NCBI RefSeq assembly: GCF_018070025.1
Contig: NZ_JAGPYQ010000001.1
Span: 992,001-1,056,000, forward strand
Direction: 5' to 3'
Source: Streptomyces liliiviolaceus
GTDB taxonomy: Bacteria > Actinomycetota > Actinomycetes > Streptomycetales > Streptomycetaceae
DNA length: 64,000 bases
Position numbers and translations under genes: made by a program. Position 1 is the first letter of the stretch, and each line of letters opens with the position of its first letter. The notes beneath the pieces are model-generated. The model had not been told where the DNA came from and did not search any database. It saw nothing but the letters and a program-made list of their open reading frames with translations. Of this stretch, positions 1-8,548 are shown piece after piece.

Positions 1-1
1 C

Positions 2-1228
2 GACCGCGAGGCCGTCCGGCGGGGCGTGGGCGAGGACGGCGTCCGGATGCTCGACATCGACGCCGACACCCACGCCGCCGCGTACAACGGCATCGCGAAC
101 TCCGCGCTGTGGTTCGTCCACCACATGCTCTACCAGACCCCCCTGGAACCCGTCTTCGACGCGGAGTTCCGGCGCAAGTGGGCGGCCTACGAGACGTACA
201 ACCGGGCCTTCGCCGAGGCACTGGCCGAGGAGGCGGCGGACGGCGCAGCGGTCCTCGTACAGGACTACCACCTGACGCTCGTGCCGCGGATGCTCCGCGA
301 ACTCCGTCCCGACCTGCGCATCGGGCATTTCTCGCACACCCCGTGGGCCCCGCCGGACTACTTCCGGCTCCTCCCGGACGACATCGCGGCGAAGGTCCTC
401 GACGGCATCCTCGGCGCCGACCGGGCCGCGTTCCTCACCCGGCGGTGGGCGGACGCGTTCACGCAGTGCTGTCGGGCCGTACTGGGGGACGACTTCGACC
501 CGGACACGCGGATCGGCGTGCACGGCCTCGGCGCCGACGCGGACTTCCTGCGCGAGCGTTCGCACCGCCCGGACGTCGACGAGCGGATGGCCGCGCTGCG
601 CGAGCAGATCGGCACCGCGCCCGACGGCAGCGCCCGGAAGACCGTCGTGCGGGTGGACCGGACCGAGCTCTCCAAGAACATCGTGCGCGGCCTGCTGGCG
701 TACCGGCAGCTGCTGGACGACCGGCCCGAGTGGCGCGAGCGGGTGGTGCACGTGGCGTTCGCGTACCCGTCGCGGCAGGACCTGGCGGTGTACCGCGACT
801 ACACGGCCGAGGTGCGGCGGGTCGCCGACGAGATCAACTCCGCGTACGGGACGGCCGGGTGGACGCCGGTCGTGCTGCACGTGAAGGACGACTTCGCGCG
901 CTCGCTCGCGGCGTACCGGCTGGCCGACGTGGCCCTCGTGAACCCCATCCGCGACGGGATGAACCTCGTCGCGAAGGAGGTGCCCGTCGTGTCCGACGAC
1001 GGGTGCGTGCTGGTGCTGTCGCGGGAGGCGGGGGCGTACGAGGAGTTGGGCGAGGACGCGGTTGTCGTGAACCCGTACGACGTGTCGTCCACCGCGGATG
1101 CGTTGCATGAGGCGTTGACCGTGCCTCTTGCTGAGCGGGCCGAGCGGACGAAGCGGTTGGCTGTGGCCGCCACCGCGTTGCCTCCGGCGCAGTGGTTTCT
1201 TGACCAGTTGCATGCGCTCGGCTCTTAG
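2..1228 (+). CDS. otsA: Trehalose-6-phosphate synthase, 5' truncated by window edge
   Basis: GT20 glycosyltransferase that joins UDP- or GDP-glucose to glucose-6-phosphate, giving trehalose-6-phosphate in the cytoplasm. About 409 codons are present and the N-terminus lies outside the window. Family signatures are clear: GHFSHTPWAPPDYF, the VDRTELSKNI strand (family VxRLDxxKGI), and the C-terminal NPIRDGMNLVAKE nucleotide-sugar loop. The convergent partner phosphatase otsB lies about 120 bp downstream, so the two steps of the OtsAB route sit together but are transcribed towards each other. The identification is secure; only the start is missing. Confidence 0.95.
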   Translation, partial: DREAVRRGVGEDGVRMLDIDADTHAAAYNGIANSALWFVHHMLYQTPLEPVFDAEFRRKWAAYETYNRAFAEALAEEAADGAAVLVQDYHLTLVPRMLRELRPDLRIGHFSHTPWAPPDYFRLLPDDIAAKVLDGILGADRAAFLTRRWADAFTQCCRAVLGDDFDPDTRIGVHGLGADADFLRERSHRPDVDERMAALREQIGTAPDGSARKTVVRVDRTELSKNIVRGLLAYRQLLDDRPEWRERVVHVAFAYPSRQDLAVYRDYTAEVRRVADEINSAYGTAGWTPVVLHVKDDFARSLAAYRLADVALVNPIRDGMNLVAKEVPVVSDDGCVLVLSREAGAYEELGEDAVVVNPYDVSSTADALHEALTVPLAERAERTKRLAVAATALPPAQWFLDQLHALGS

Positions 1229-1260
1229 GGGCGTTCGCTGACGCGGGGTCGGTTTGGAGC

Positions 1261-1351
1261 TGCGGGCCGGTGGGGGCCGGTCGCGCAGTTCCCCGCGCCC
1301 CTTAAAGGCAAAAGACTGCGCCGTTCCCCGCGCCCCTTTGGGGCTGCGCCC
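1261..1351 (-). repeat. Dispersed Streptomyces intergenic repeat, copy 1
   Basis: GC-rich element related to GGGGCGCGGGGAACTGCGCG followed by the complement of GGTGGGGGC; read here on the minus strand. It fills the gap between the convergent otsA and otsB genes, so it may act as a bidirectional terminator. Further copies lie near 2500, 7250, 12770, 39050, 39930 and 41900. Confidence 0.7.
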
Positions 1352-2212
1352 CTAGCGGGGCGGTGCCAAGTGGGTGGCCAGGGCCGTGAGCAGCCTCGTG
1401 ACGCCCTCCGGGCCGTCCACCACCAGGTCTGCGCGGTCGGCCAGTTCCGTCACCTCTGTGCTGCCGCTGCAGACCAGGAGGCCCGGGATGCCGTCGGAGC
1501 GGAGTTTTTCGACGGCGGCGAAGGCCGGCAGGTCGCCGAGGTCGTCGCCGACGTACATGACCGACTCGGCGCCGGCATCGCGCACGTACGCGCCGAGGGC
1601 GACGCCCTTGTCCATGCCCGCCGGACGCAACTCCAGCACCAGCCGCCCCGGTTCGACGATCAGGCCGTGCTTCTGGGCCAGCCGGGACAGCGGTTCGCGC
1701 AGTGCCTCGAAGGCGGCCTGCGGGTCCTCGGCCCGGCGGGTGTGGACCGCGACGGCCCGGCCCTTCTCCTCGATCCAGCTGCCCTGCCAGGCGCCGATGC
1801 CGTCGAGGAAACCGGGCAGTTCGGCGCGGACCGCGGCGACACCGGGGTGCGGCGCGGGGGCCCGGACCGTACCGGTGACCGCGTCCCAGCGCTCCGCCCC
1901 GTAGTGGCCGAGCACGACGAGGTGGTCGAGGCCCGGGACCCCGGCGAAACCGCCGTACCGCACGGCGACCGACGCGGGCCTGCCGGTGACGACGGCCACC
2001 GACGCGACCTTGGGGGCCAGCGCCGCCAGGGCCGGTACGGCGTCCGGGTGGGCGCGGGCCTGCTCGGGGTCGGGGACGATCGGCGCGAGCGTGCCGTCGA
2101 AGTCGAAGGCGAGGACGGCCTTGTGGGGCCGCGCGAGGATCGCGGCGAGGCCGTCTCGGCCCGCCGCGGTCGCGGGGCTCGGCAGCGACGATGGGTCGGG
2201 GTGACTGGCCAT
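1352..2212 (-). CDS. otsB: Trehalose-6-phosphate phosphatase
   Basis: HAD-superfamily phosphatase that converts trehalose-6-phosphate to trehalose. The 286-residue protein has the HAD nucleophile motif AFDFDGTLAPI near residues 34-44, a VTGRP motif II near residue 80, and the C-terminal MYVGDDLGDLPAF acidic motif that binds Mg. The length is normal for the family. The ATG at 2212 starts MASHPDPSSLPS. It is convergent with otsA, and both encode consecutive steps of trehalose synthesis. Confidence 0.95.
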   Translation of the reverse strand: MASHPDPSSLPSPATAAGRDGLAAILARPHKAVLAFDFDGTLAPIVPDPEQARAHPDAVPALAALAPKVASVAVVTGRPASVAVRYGGFAGVPGLDHLVVLGHYGAERWDAVTGTVRAPAPHPGVAAVRAELPGFLDGIGAWQGSWIEEKGRAVAVHTRRAEDPQAAFEALREPLSRLAQKHGLIVEPGRLVLELRPAGMDKGVALGAYVRDAGAESVMYVGDDLGDLPAFAAVEKLRSDGIPGLLVCSGSTEVTELADRADLVVDGPEGVTRLLTALATHLAPPR

Positions 2213-2241
2213 GCTGCGACCCTATCCGCCGAGGTGGCGTC

Positions 2242-2481
2242 TTAAGCCTCCCGCTCGCCCCTGCGTACCTCACGGACGCGCCGCAGGCGGTTGACCGTCA
2301 CCGGGTCGTACGCGAGGGCCCGCTCCGCGTCCAGCAGGGCGTTCAGCAGCTGGTAGTAGCGAACCGGGGCGATCCCCAGCTCCTCACGGACAGCCCGCTC
2401 CTTGGCCCCGGGCGACTCCCACCCCCGCCCCTCCAACGCGAGCACGTCCCGTTCCTGCGCGGTCAGCTCCTGGTCACCCAT
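2242..2481 (-). CDS. DUF3263 small DNA-binding-like protein
   Basis: Seventy-nine residues starting MGDQELTAQERDVLALEGR. The open frame runs further upstream, but that part translates the dispersed repeat, so the ATG at 2481 is preferred. The sequence matches the actinobacterial DUF3263 family, whose predicted fold is an RNA polymerase sigma-like helix-turn-helix (REELGIAPVRYYQLLNALLD). The biochemical role is unknown. It lies 29 bp upstream of otsB in the same direction and may be co-transcribed with it. Confidence 0.85.
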   Translation of the reverse strand: MGDQELTAQERDVLALEGRGWESPGAKERAVREELGIAPVRYYQLLNALLDAERALAYDPVTVNRLRRVREVRRGEREA

Positions 2482-2498
2482 ACGCCCAACGCTAACCC

Positions 2499-2597
2499 CG
2501 AAGGGGCGCGGGGAACGGCGCGATCTTTTGTCTTTCAGGGGGCGCAGCCCCCAAGGGGCGCGGGGAACTGCGCGGCCCGCCCCCACCGGACCCGCAC
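2499..2597 (+). repeat. Dispersed Streptomyces intergenic repeat, copies 2a and 2b
   Basis: Two adjacent copies of the GGGGCGCGGGGAAC element separated by about 40 bases. The second continues into the CCCCCACCGGACCCGC tail. They lie between the DUF3263 gene and the 3' end of the sugar-binding lipoprotein gene. Confidence 0.7.
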
Positions 2598-2613
2598 CGC
2601 CCAACCGACGGAG

Positions 2614-3909
2614 TCACCCCGCGTTCTGGGCAGCGGCAGCAGCCCGCTGCAACTGCCCCAGCACGGCCCCCGGCTTCCCGTCCGGGCTCACCGCTTCCCC
2701 GATCCGCTGCTTGATGTCCGCGCTGACCGCGGCCCAGGACGTCTGCCCCACGGGATACAGCTCGGCGTTGGGCAGCTCGCCGAGGAAGTCGACGAGGTCG
2801 GCGTCGTCCTTGTCGAGGGCCATCGCCTCGGACGCGGACGTCGTCACGGGCAGCAGGTCGTACTCGTGGGAGAACTCAAGGACGTTCTCGTCGCTGTACA
2901 CGTAGTCGAGGAAGTCCCCGATCTGGTCCTTGTGCCCGTTCTTCTTGAACGCCATCATCCAGTCGGCGACACCCATGGTGGCCTTGGAACGCCCCTTCGC
3001 GCCGGGCATCGGCACCATGCCGAACTTCACGCCCTTCGCCGCGGCGGCCTTCATCAGCGTCGGGTGGCCGTTCAGCATGCCGACCTCGCCGCGCGTGAAC
3101 GCCGCGAAGGCGTCCGCCCGGTTGAGCTTCGCGGGCGCGACCGGCCCGGTGAGGCCCTTGTCGACGAGCTCCTCCTTGAGCCAGGTGAAGGTGTCGACGT
3201 TCTGCGGGGAGTCGATGCTGTAGGAGCCGACCGTGTCGGTGTACCCGTCACCACCGCTGAGCAGCCACATCAGCGTCTCGGCCTGCGCCTCCTCCGGCCC
3301 CAGCGGCAGCGCGTACGGGTACTTCACGCCCTTGGCCTTGAGCGCCGCCGCGTCGGAGGCGAGGTCGCTCCAGCTCTCCGGCGGGGTGAGGCCGGCGTCG
3401 GCGAAGAGGGTCTTGTTGTAGAAGAGCAGCCGGGTGGAGGAGGCGAACGGCATGCCGTACTGCGTGCGGTTTATCTCCCCCGCCGCGGACAGCTGCGACA
3501 CGAAGTCGGCCTGGGTGTCTATGGAGAGCACGTCGCCCGCGCGGTAGAGCTCCCCCGCGGCGGCGTAGTCGGCGTACGCGCCGACCTGCGCCAGGTCGGG
3601 CGGGTCGCCCGCGTCGACCATGGCCTTGACCTTGGCGTCCACGTCGTTCCAGGAGTAGACGCTGACCTGGACGTCCACACCGGGGTGCTTCGCCTCATAG
3701 GCCTGCGTCAGCTTGTCCCAGTACTTCTGGGAGCTGTTCGCCTTGGAGTCGCCGTAGTCGGCCGCCACGAGTTTCAGCGTGACGTCACCGGACCCGGCGG
3801 AACTTCCGCAGCCTCCGAGGGCCGCGGTCACACCCAGTGCGGAAGCCACCGCGATCAGACTTGTCACTCGCCGCTGCACTACAGCCGTCCTCAACCCTGT
3901 TCGTCCCAT
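2614..3909 (-). CDS. Sugar ABC transporter solute-binding lipoprotein
   Basis: Extracellular solute-binding protein of about 431 residues. From the ATG at 3909 the product begins MGRTGLRTAVVQRR, followed by a hydrophobic stretch and the lipobox LGGC, so it should be anchored outside the membrane. The rest is a bacterial family 1 sugar-binding fold (GMPFASSTRLLFYNKTLFADAG, FTRGEVGML). No permease genes adjoin it. It is divergent from nagK, and a DasR-like operator lies between them, so N-acetylglucosamine or a related sugar is a reasonable but unproven ligand. Import would need MsiK (encoded at 37191) and permeases located elsewhere. Confidence 0.9.
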   Translation of the reverse strand: MGRTGLRTAVVQRRVTSLIAVASALGVTAALGGCGSSAGSGDVTLKLVAADYGDSKANSSQKYWDKLTQAYEAKHPGVDVQVSVYSWNDVDAKVKAMVDAGDPPDLAQVGAYADYAAAGELYRAGDVLSIDTQADFVSQLSAAGEINRTQYGMPFASSTRLLFYNKTLFADAGLTPPESWSDLASDAAALKAKGVKYPYALPLGPEEAQAETLMWLLSGGDGYTDTVGSYSIDSPQNVDTFTWLKEELVDKGLTGPVAPAKLNRADAFAAFTRGEVGMLNGHPTLMKAAAAKGVKFGMVPMPGAKGRSKATMGVADWMMAFKKNGHKDQIGDFLDYVYSDENVLEFSHEYDLLPVTTSASEAMALDKDDADLVDFLGELPNAELYPVGQTSWAAVSADIKQRIGEAVSPDGKPGAVLGQLQRAAAAAQNAG

Positions 3910-4000
3910 GAGCGCGCCCTGGCGTCCGCGTGCCCAAGTGCCCGCGTACCCCACCGATTCGCTCATGCGATCCCAAACTTTCGAATCGCAATTTTCGCTC

Positions 4001-4034
4001 TAAGGTCTACACCACGTAAGTGGACTAGACCTCT
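4001..4034. promoter_or_regulatory. DasR-responsive element (dre) pair upstream of nagK
   Basis: AGTGGACTAGACCTCT at 4019-4034 matches the dre consensus A(C/G)TGGTCTAGACCA(C/G)T at 14 of 16 positions. A weaker match, TAAGGTCTACACCACG (10 of 16), lies at 4001-4016. Both are in the divergent gap between the sugar-binding lipoprotein gene and nagK. DasR is the GntR-family aminosugar repressor of Streptomyces, and nagKA is a known target in S. coelicolor. Operator function here is inferred from sequence. Confidence 0.8.
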
Positions 4035-4061
4035 CACGGGGTAAGGGGCGACACTGTACGT

Positions 4062-5003
4062 GTGAGACACGTCATCGCCCTGGATGTGGGCGGCACCGGA
4101 ATGAAGGCCGCCCTCGTGGGGGCGGACGGCGAGCTGCTGCACCAGGCCCGCCGCTCGACGGGCCGGGAGCGCGGCCCGGACTCCGTCGTCGAGTCGATCC
4201 TCGCCTTCGCCGCCGACCTGCGCGCGCACGGCGAGGACCACCTCGGCGAGCCCGCGGCGGCCGCGGGCGTCGCCGTCCCCGGCATCGTGGACGCCGACCG
4301 CGGCATCGCCGCCTACGCGGCCAACCTCGGCTGGCGCGACGTACCACTGCGCAAGCTGCTCAGCGAGCGGCTGTCCGGGGCGCCGGTCGCCCTCGGCCAC
4401 GACGTACGCACCGGTGGCCTCGCCGAGGGCCGGATCGGCGCAGGCCGGGGAGCGGACCGCTTCCTGTTCGTACCGCTGGGCACGGGCATCGCCGGCGCGA
4501 TCGGCATCGACGGCCGGGTGGAGGCGGGCGCGCACGGTTTCGCGGGCGAGATCGGCCATGTCGTCGTACGTCCCGGAGGCGCCCCCTGCCCGTGCGGGCA
4601 GCACGGCTGCCTGGAGCGGTACGCGTCGGCGGCCGCGGTCAGCGAGGCGTGGGCCGAGGCCTCCGGCGACCGGGACGCGGACGCGGCGGACTGCGCGAAG
4701 GCCGTCGAGTCCGGCGCCCCCCGCGCGCGGGCGGTCTGGCAGGACGCGGTGGACGCGCTCGCGGACGGACTCGTCACCGCGCTCACTCTGCTGGACCCGC
4801 GCGTCCTGATCATCGGTGGCGGTCTCGCCGAGGCGGGGGAAACCTTGTTCACACCACTGCGGGCCGCGGTCGAGCGGCGCGTCACCTTCCAGAAACTGCC
4901 GTCCATCGTCCCCGCGGCACTCGGAGACACGGCCGGCTGCCTCGGCGCGGGCCTCCTCGCCTGGGACCTGCTGGCCACCACTTCGGAGGTATCCGCCCGA
5001 TGA
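4062..5003 (+). CDS. nagK: N-acetylglucosamine kinase, ROK family
   Basis: Cytoplasmic sugar kinase of 313 residues from a GTG start (MRHVIALDVGGTGMKAALVG). The N-terminal phosphate loop DVGGTGMK and the ROK zinc site CPCGQHGC (Cys176-Cys183), preceded by GEIGHVVV, define the family. The last four bases overlap nagA (ATGA), so the two are translationally coupled. With nagA it converts internalised N-acetylglucosamine to glucosamine-6-phosphate. The substrate is inferred from the nagA coupling and the dre site; other ROK sugar kinases look similar. Confidence 0.88.
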   Translation: MRHVIALDVGGTGMKAALVGADGELLHQARRSTGRERGPDSVVESILAFAADLRAHGEDHLGEPAAAAGVAVPGIVDADRGIAAYAANLGWRDVPLRKLLSERLSGAPVALGHDVRTGGLAEGRIGAGRGADRFLFVPLGTGIAGAIGIDGRVEAGAHGFAGEIGHVVVRPGGAPCPCGQHGCLERYASAAAVSEAWAEASGDRDADAADCAKAVESGAPRARAVWQDAVDALADGLVTALTLLDPRVLIIGGGLAEAGETLFTPLRAAVERRVTFQKLPSIVPAALGDTAGCLGAGLLAWDLLATTSEVSAR

Positions 5004-6172
5004 CCACTGAGCGCATGTCTCCCACCGGCCCGCACATCACGATCCTCACCGGCGCGAACGTAGTCCTCCCCACCGGAACAGTGCACGGCGGACGCCTGAT
5101 CGTCGACGGCACCCGCATCGCCGGGAGCGCTCCCGAGGGCGCCCCCACCGTGGACCTGCGCGACCACTGGGTGGTCCCCGGCTTCGTCGACATGCACAAC
5201 CACGGCGGCGGCGGAGCCTCCTTCACCTCGGGCACGGTCGAGGAGATCCTCAAGGGCATCCGCACCCACCGCGCGCACGGCACGACGACCCTCGTCGCCT
5301 CCACGGTCACCGGCGACATGGACGGCCTGGCCCAGCGCGCGGGGCTGCTCTCCGAACTGGCCGAGCAGGGCGACATCGCGGGCGTCCACTTCGAGGGCCC
5401 GTTCATCTCCCCGTGCCGCAAGGGAGCGCACTCCGAGAAGCTGCTGCGCGACCCCGACCCGTCGGAGGTCCGCAAGCTGATCGACGCGGCGCGCGGCCAG
5501 GCCCGGATGGTCACCCTCGCCACCGAACTGCCGGGCGGCATCGACTCCGTACGCCTGCTCGTCGAGCACGGCGTCATCGCGGCGATCGGGCACACGGACG
5601 CCACGTACGAGCAGACGGTGGAGGCCATCGACGCGGGCGCGACCGTGGCGACGCACCTGTTCAACGCGATGCCGGTGCTCGGGCACCGCACGCCGGGCCC
5701 GATCGCGGCCCTGCTGGAGGACGAGCGGATCACCGTCGAGCTGATCAACGACGGTGTCCATCTCCACCCGGCGTCCCTGCAGTTGGCGTTCCATCACGCG
5801 GGCGGTGGGCGGGTGGCGTTCATCACGGACGCGATGGACGCGGCGGGCTTCGGCGACGGCCGCTACATGCTCGGCCCGCTGGAGGTGGAGGTCGCGGACG
5901 GTGTGGCGCGGCTGGTGGAGGGCGGCTCGATCGCGGGCTCCACGCTCACCCTGGACCGGGCCTTCAAGCGCGCGGTGACCGTGGACCGGCTGCCCGTCGA
6001 GGACGTCGTCGCGGCCATCTCCGCCAATCCGGCACGGCAGTTGGGCCTGTACGACCGGGTGGGTTCGCTGGAGCCGGGCAAGGACGCCGACCTGGTGGTC
6101 CTGGACTCCGCCTTCGAGCTCAAGGGTGTGATGCGCCGGGGCGCGTGGCTGGTCGAACCTCGGACCGCCTGA
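5000..6172 (+). CDS. nagA: N-acetylglucosamine-6-phosphate deacetylase
   Basis: Amidohydrolase of 390 residues that removes acetate from GlcNAc-6-phosphate. Metal and active-site motifs are in order: HNH at residues 66-68, VHFEGPFIS near 130, AIGHTDATY near 197, THLFNAM near 218, and the catalytic Asp in ITDAMDAAG near 277. The ATG at 5000 overlaps the nagK stop, so it is the second gene of a nagKA operon controlled from the dre region. The product, glucosamine-6-phosphate, is a known allosteric effector of DasR. Confidence 0.95.
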   Translation: MTTERMSPTGPHITILTGANVVLPTGTVHGGRLIVDGTRIAGSAPEGAPTVDLRDHWVVPGFVDMHNHGGGGASFTSGTVEEILKGIRTHRAHGTTTLVASTVTGDMDGLAQRAGLLSELAEQGDIAGVHFEGPFISPCRKGAHSEKLLRDPDPSEVRKLIDAARGQARMVTLATELPGGIDSVRLLVEHGVIAAIGHTDATYEQTVEAIDAGATVATHLFNAMPVLGHRTPGPIAALLEDERITVELINDGVHLHPASLQLAFHHAGGGRVAFITDAMDAAGFGDGRYMLGPLEVEVADGVARLVEGGSIAGSTLTLDRAFKRAVTVDRLPVEDVVAAISANPARQLGLYDRVGSLEPGKDADLVVLDSAFELKGVMRRGAWLVEPRTA

Positions 6173-6290
6173 GCCGGGGACTGGGCCGACGGCCGTTGCC
6201 TTTGGCATGATCGGACTTTCGGACGAGCACATCCGTGGCATCCGCGCGCGCACCGGGCGAGCGGGTCCGCATCGAGAGAGGCAGGCCCAG

Positions 6291-7220
6291 GTGATTCTCA
6301 CGGTCACGCTGAACACCGCTCTCGACATCACGTACCGCGTACGGGAGTTGCGGCCCCACGCGTCCCACCGGGTCGACGAGATGACCGAACGGCCCGGCGG
6401 GAAGGGCCTGAACGTGGCCCGGGTGCTCGCGGCCCTCGGCCACGAGGTGACCGTGACGGGCTTCGTGGGCGGCGTCACCGGGCGGGCCCTCCGCGACCGG
6501 CTGGCGCGGACGCCGGAGGTCGTCGACGCGCTGGTCCCGGTGAGCGGCTCGACCCGCCGCACGATCGCGGTGGCCGACACGACGACCGGTGACACGACTC
6601 AACTCAACGAACCGGGCCCGGAGATCACGCCCGCCGAGTGGGCCGACTTCCAGGAGGCGTACGAGGTTCTGCTGCGGTCCTGCTCCGCGGTGGCCCTGTG
6701 CGGCAGCCTGCCGCCCGGGGTGCCGGTCGGGGCGTACGCCCAACTCGTGCGCACGGCTCGGGCGTTGGCGGTTCCGGTGCTGCTCGACACGAGTGGGGAG
6801 CCGTTGCGGCGGGGGATCGCGGCCCGCCCCGACGTCGTCAAGCCGAACGCGGACGAACTGGCCGAGCTGACCGGCTCGCACGACCCGTCGCAGGCCACGC
6901 GGGACGCGCGGCGGCGCGGGGCGCACGCGGTGGTGGCGTCGCTCGGCGCGGACGGGCTGCTGGCCCGCACGCCCGAGGGCGACTGGCGCGCGGCCCCGCC
7001 CCGGCCGGTCCGCGGCAATCCGACGGGCGCCGGGGACTCCGCAGTCGCGGGCCTGCTGTCGGGCCTGGTGGAGAAACTGCCCTGGCCGGACCGCCTGGCC
7101 CGAGCGGTCGCGCTGTCCGCGGCGACGGTACTGGCCCCTGTGGCCGGGGAGTTCGACCGCCCAGCCTACGAGGAACTGCTGTCCCGAGTCTCCGTGACGA
7201 GCCAGACGACCGCGGCGTAG
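6291..7220 (+). CDS. PfkB-family carbohydrate kinase (1-phosphofructokinase type)
   Basis: Ribokinase/PfkB kinase of 309 residues. The GTG at 6291 is preferred: it gives the family-typical MILTVTLNTALDITYRV and follows a purine-rich GAGAGAGGCAG, whereas an earlier ATG in frame at 6207 adds a non-conserved leader. The N-terminal GGKGLNVARVLAALG and the C-terminal GNPTGAGDSAVAGLLSG carry the PfkB signatures and the catalytic Asp. It lies 118 bp after nagA in the same direction. 1-phosphofructokinase or tagatose-6-phosphate kinase activity fits the family; the exact substrate cannot be read from sequence. Confidence 0.88.
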   Translation: MILTVTLNTALDITYRVRELRPHASHRVDEMTERPGGKGLNVARVLAALGHEVTVTGFVGGVTGRALRDRLARTPEVVDALVPVSGSTRRTIAVADTTTGDTTQLNEPGPEITPAEWADFQEAYEVLLRSCSAVALCGSLPPGVPVGAYAQLVRTARALAVPVLLDTSGEPLRRGIAARPDVVKPNADELAELTGSHDPSQATRDARRRGAHAVVASLGADGLLARTPEGDWRAAPPRPVRGNPTGAGDSAVAGLLSGLVEKLPWPDRLARAVALSAATVLAPVAGEFDRPAYEELLSRVSVTSQTTAA

Positions 7221-7249
7221 CGCTCCGCGCGGGTCGTTTCGTCACGTGC

Positions 7250-7405
7250 CGGCCGGTGGGGGCTGGTCGCGCCGTTCCCCGCGCCCCTAAAAGATGCGCC
7301 GTTCCCCGCGCCCCCATCAGGGGCGCGGGGAACGGCGCAATCTTTTGTCTTACAGGGGCGCGGGGAACTGCGCGAACGGCCCCCACCGGACCCGCACCCG
7401 AATCC
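7250..7405. repeat. Dispersed intergenic repeat, three copies with inverted pair
   Basis: Three copies of the GGGGCGCGGGGAAC element. Two face each other at 7296-7338 with about 19-bp arms (GCGCCGTTCCCCGCGCCCC and its complement) around a 5-base loop, a likely bidirectional terminator between the PfkB-kinase gene and the convergent CBM protein gene. Confidence 0.7.
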
Positions 7406-7443
7406 GGACCCCACCACGGCAAGTAGAAAGCCAGAATCAACGC

Positions 7444-8430
7444 TCAGTTCTTGACCTGCCCGGCCTTCAGCCGAAGCTGGTCGAGGAGCACGTCACAGTC
7501 GTCCCCCTCCTGGCAGGAGATGGAGATCGTGTTGGTGCCCTTGGTGAGAGTGGGCCAGGAGTAGGTCTCCGTCCACCCCTTCTCCCACTCGTTCTCCTTG
7601 GCCCCCGCGAAGTTCCCGAGGTTCAGCTTGCTGCCGAACTCCTTGCCGTTCACGGTGAGCGTCATCTTGGCGTCCTTGCCGGGGACGCTGTACTTCGTGA
7701 AGACGGTGTACGTCCCGGCCTTCGGGATGCCGTTGACGGTCCAGGTGACCTCGGCGCCGACCTGGTTGAGGCCGGTCACGTAGATGCCGCCCGCCGCGCT
7801 CGCGCCCTCGATGTCCGAGGCGGTCGTCACACCGGCACCGAGCTTCAGGGCCTTCGCGTCGATGTCGGGCAGCTCGGCCGGCTCCTCGGCCTCCTTGCTG
7901 GACGTCTCGCTCGGCTCGGCGCTCTGCCCGGCCGACGCGGTCGGACCGGCGGTGTCGTCGCCGCTCTTGTCGTCGTCCGAGTCCCCGCCCGTCATCGCGA
8001 TGGCGATGCCGATCACCACGGCCGCGACCACGGCGACGGCGCCGATCAGCAGCCCCTTGGTGTTGGGCCCGCGGCCCCGGCCGCCACCGCCCCGGCCGCC
8101 GTGCGTCTGCTGGTGCGTGGTGGACGCGCCGCCGGAGTGGTTCTCGGCCGTGGCGTAGTTCGCGGTCGGCTGGCCGTACTGCCCCTGCTGCCCGTACGTG
8201 CCCTGCTGCTGCGGCACCTGCCCGTACTGCGCGGTGGGGGCGGCGGCCTGCGCGGCGGACTGGCCGTACTGGCGCTCTCCGACCGGACGCACCCGGTTGA
8301 CCGAGCCGGGGTAGCCGTAACCACCACCGCCGCTCGGCGGCTGGGCTCCGGCGGCCTTCCCGTCCTCGTACAGATAGCCGAACGGGTCGTCGTCCTCGGG
8401 CGTGCTCGCGCCGTTGTTGCCGGGCGTCAT
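7444..8430 (-). CDS. Membrane-anchored carbohydrate-binding-module protein
   Basis: 328 residues. The N-terminal third is Gln/Gly/Tyr-rich and cytoplasmic (QYGQVPQQQGTYGQQGQYGQ), followed by one transmembrane helix (GLLIGAVAVVAAVVIGIAIA near 120-140). An acidic Ser/Glu linker leads to a C-terminal beta-sandwich like CBM35/CBM6 domains (GGIYVTGLNQVGAEVTW to CDVLLDQLRLKAG). The topology suggests display of a sugar- or polymer-binding domain on the outer face. No catalytic domain is present and the ligand is unknown. It lies downstream of cdgB on the same strand. Confidence 0.82.
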   Translation of the reverse strand: MTPGNNGASTPEDDDPFGYLYEDGKAAGAQPPSGGGGYGYPGSVNRVRPVGERQYGQSAAQAAAPTAQYGQVPQQQGTYGQQGQYGQPTANYATAENHSGGASTTHQQTHGGRGGGGRGRGPNTKGLLIGAVAVVAAVVIGIAIAMTGGDSDDDKSGDDTAGPTASAGQSAEPSETSSKEAEEPAELPDIDAKALKLGAGVTTASDIEGASAAGGIYVTGLNQVGAEVTWTVNGIPKAGTYTVFTKYSVPGKDAKMTLTVNGKEFGSKLNLGNFAGAKENEWEKGWTETYSWPTLTKGTNTISISCQEGDDCDVLLDQLRLKAGQVKN

Positions 8431-8548
8431 CCCTTGGTCTCCTAGCGGGTGCGGTACAGATGCGGTACGGGGGATCGAAAGGCGAGCCTACCCGGTTCCG
8501 ATGCCCCAAAAGGGTGACTCAGCTCGCATGACAGCGCTGACCTGCGGA

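Noticed and set aside
2191..4044. 617-residue open frame antisense to the DUF3263 and sugar-binding genes
   Set aside because: High-GC third-position shadow; the opposite strand has a clear lipoprotein with family motifs.
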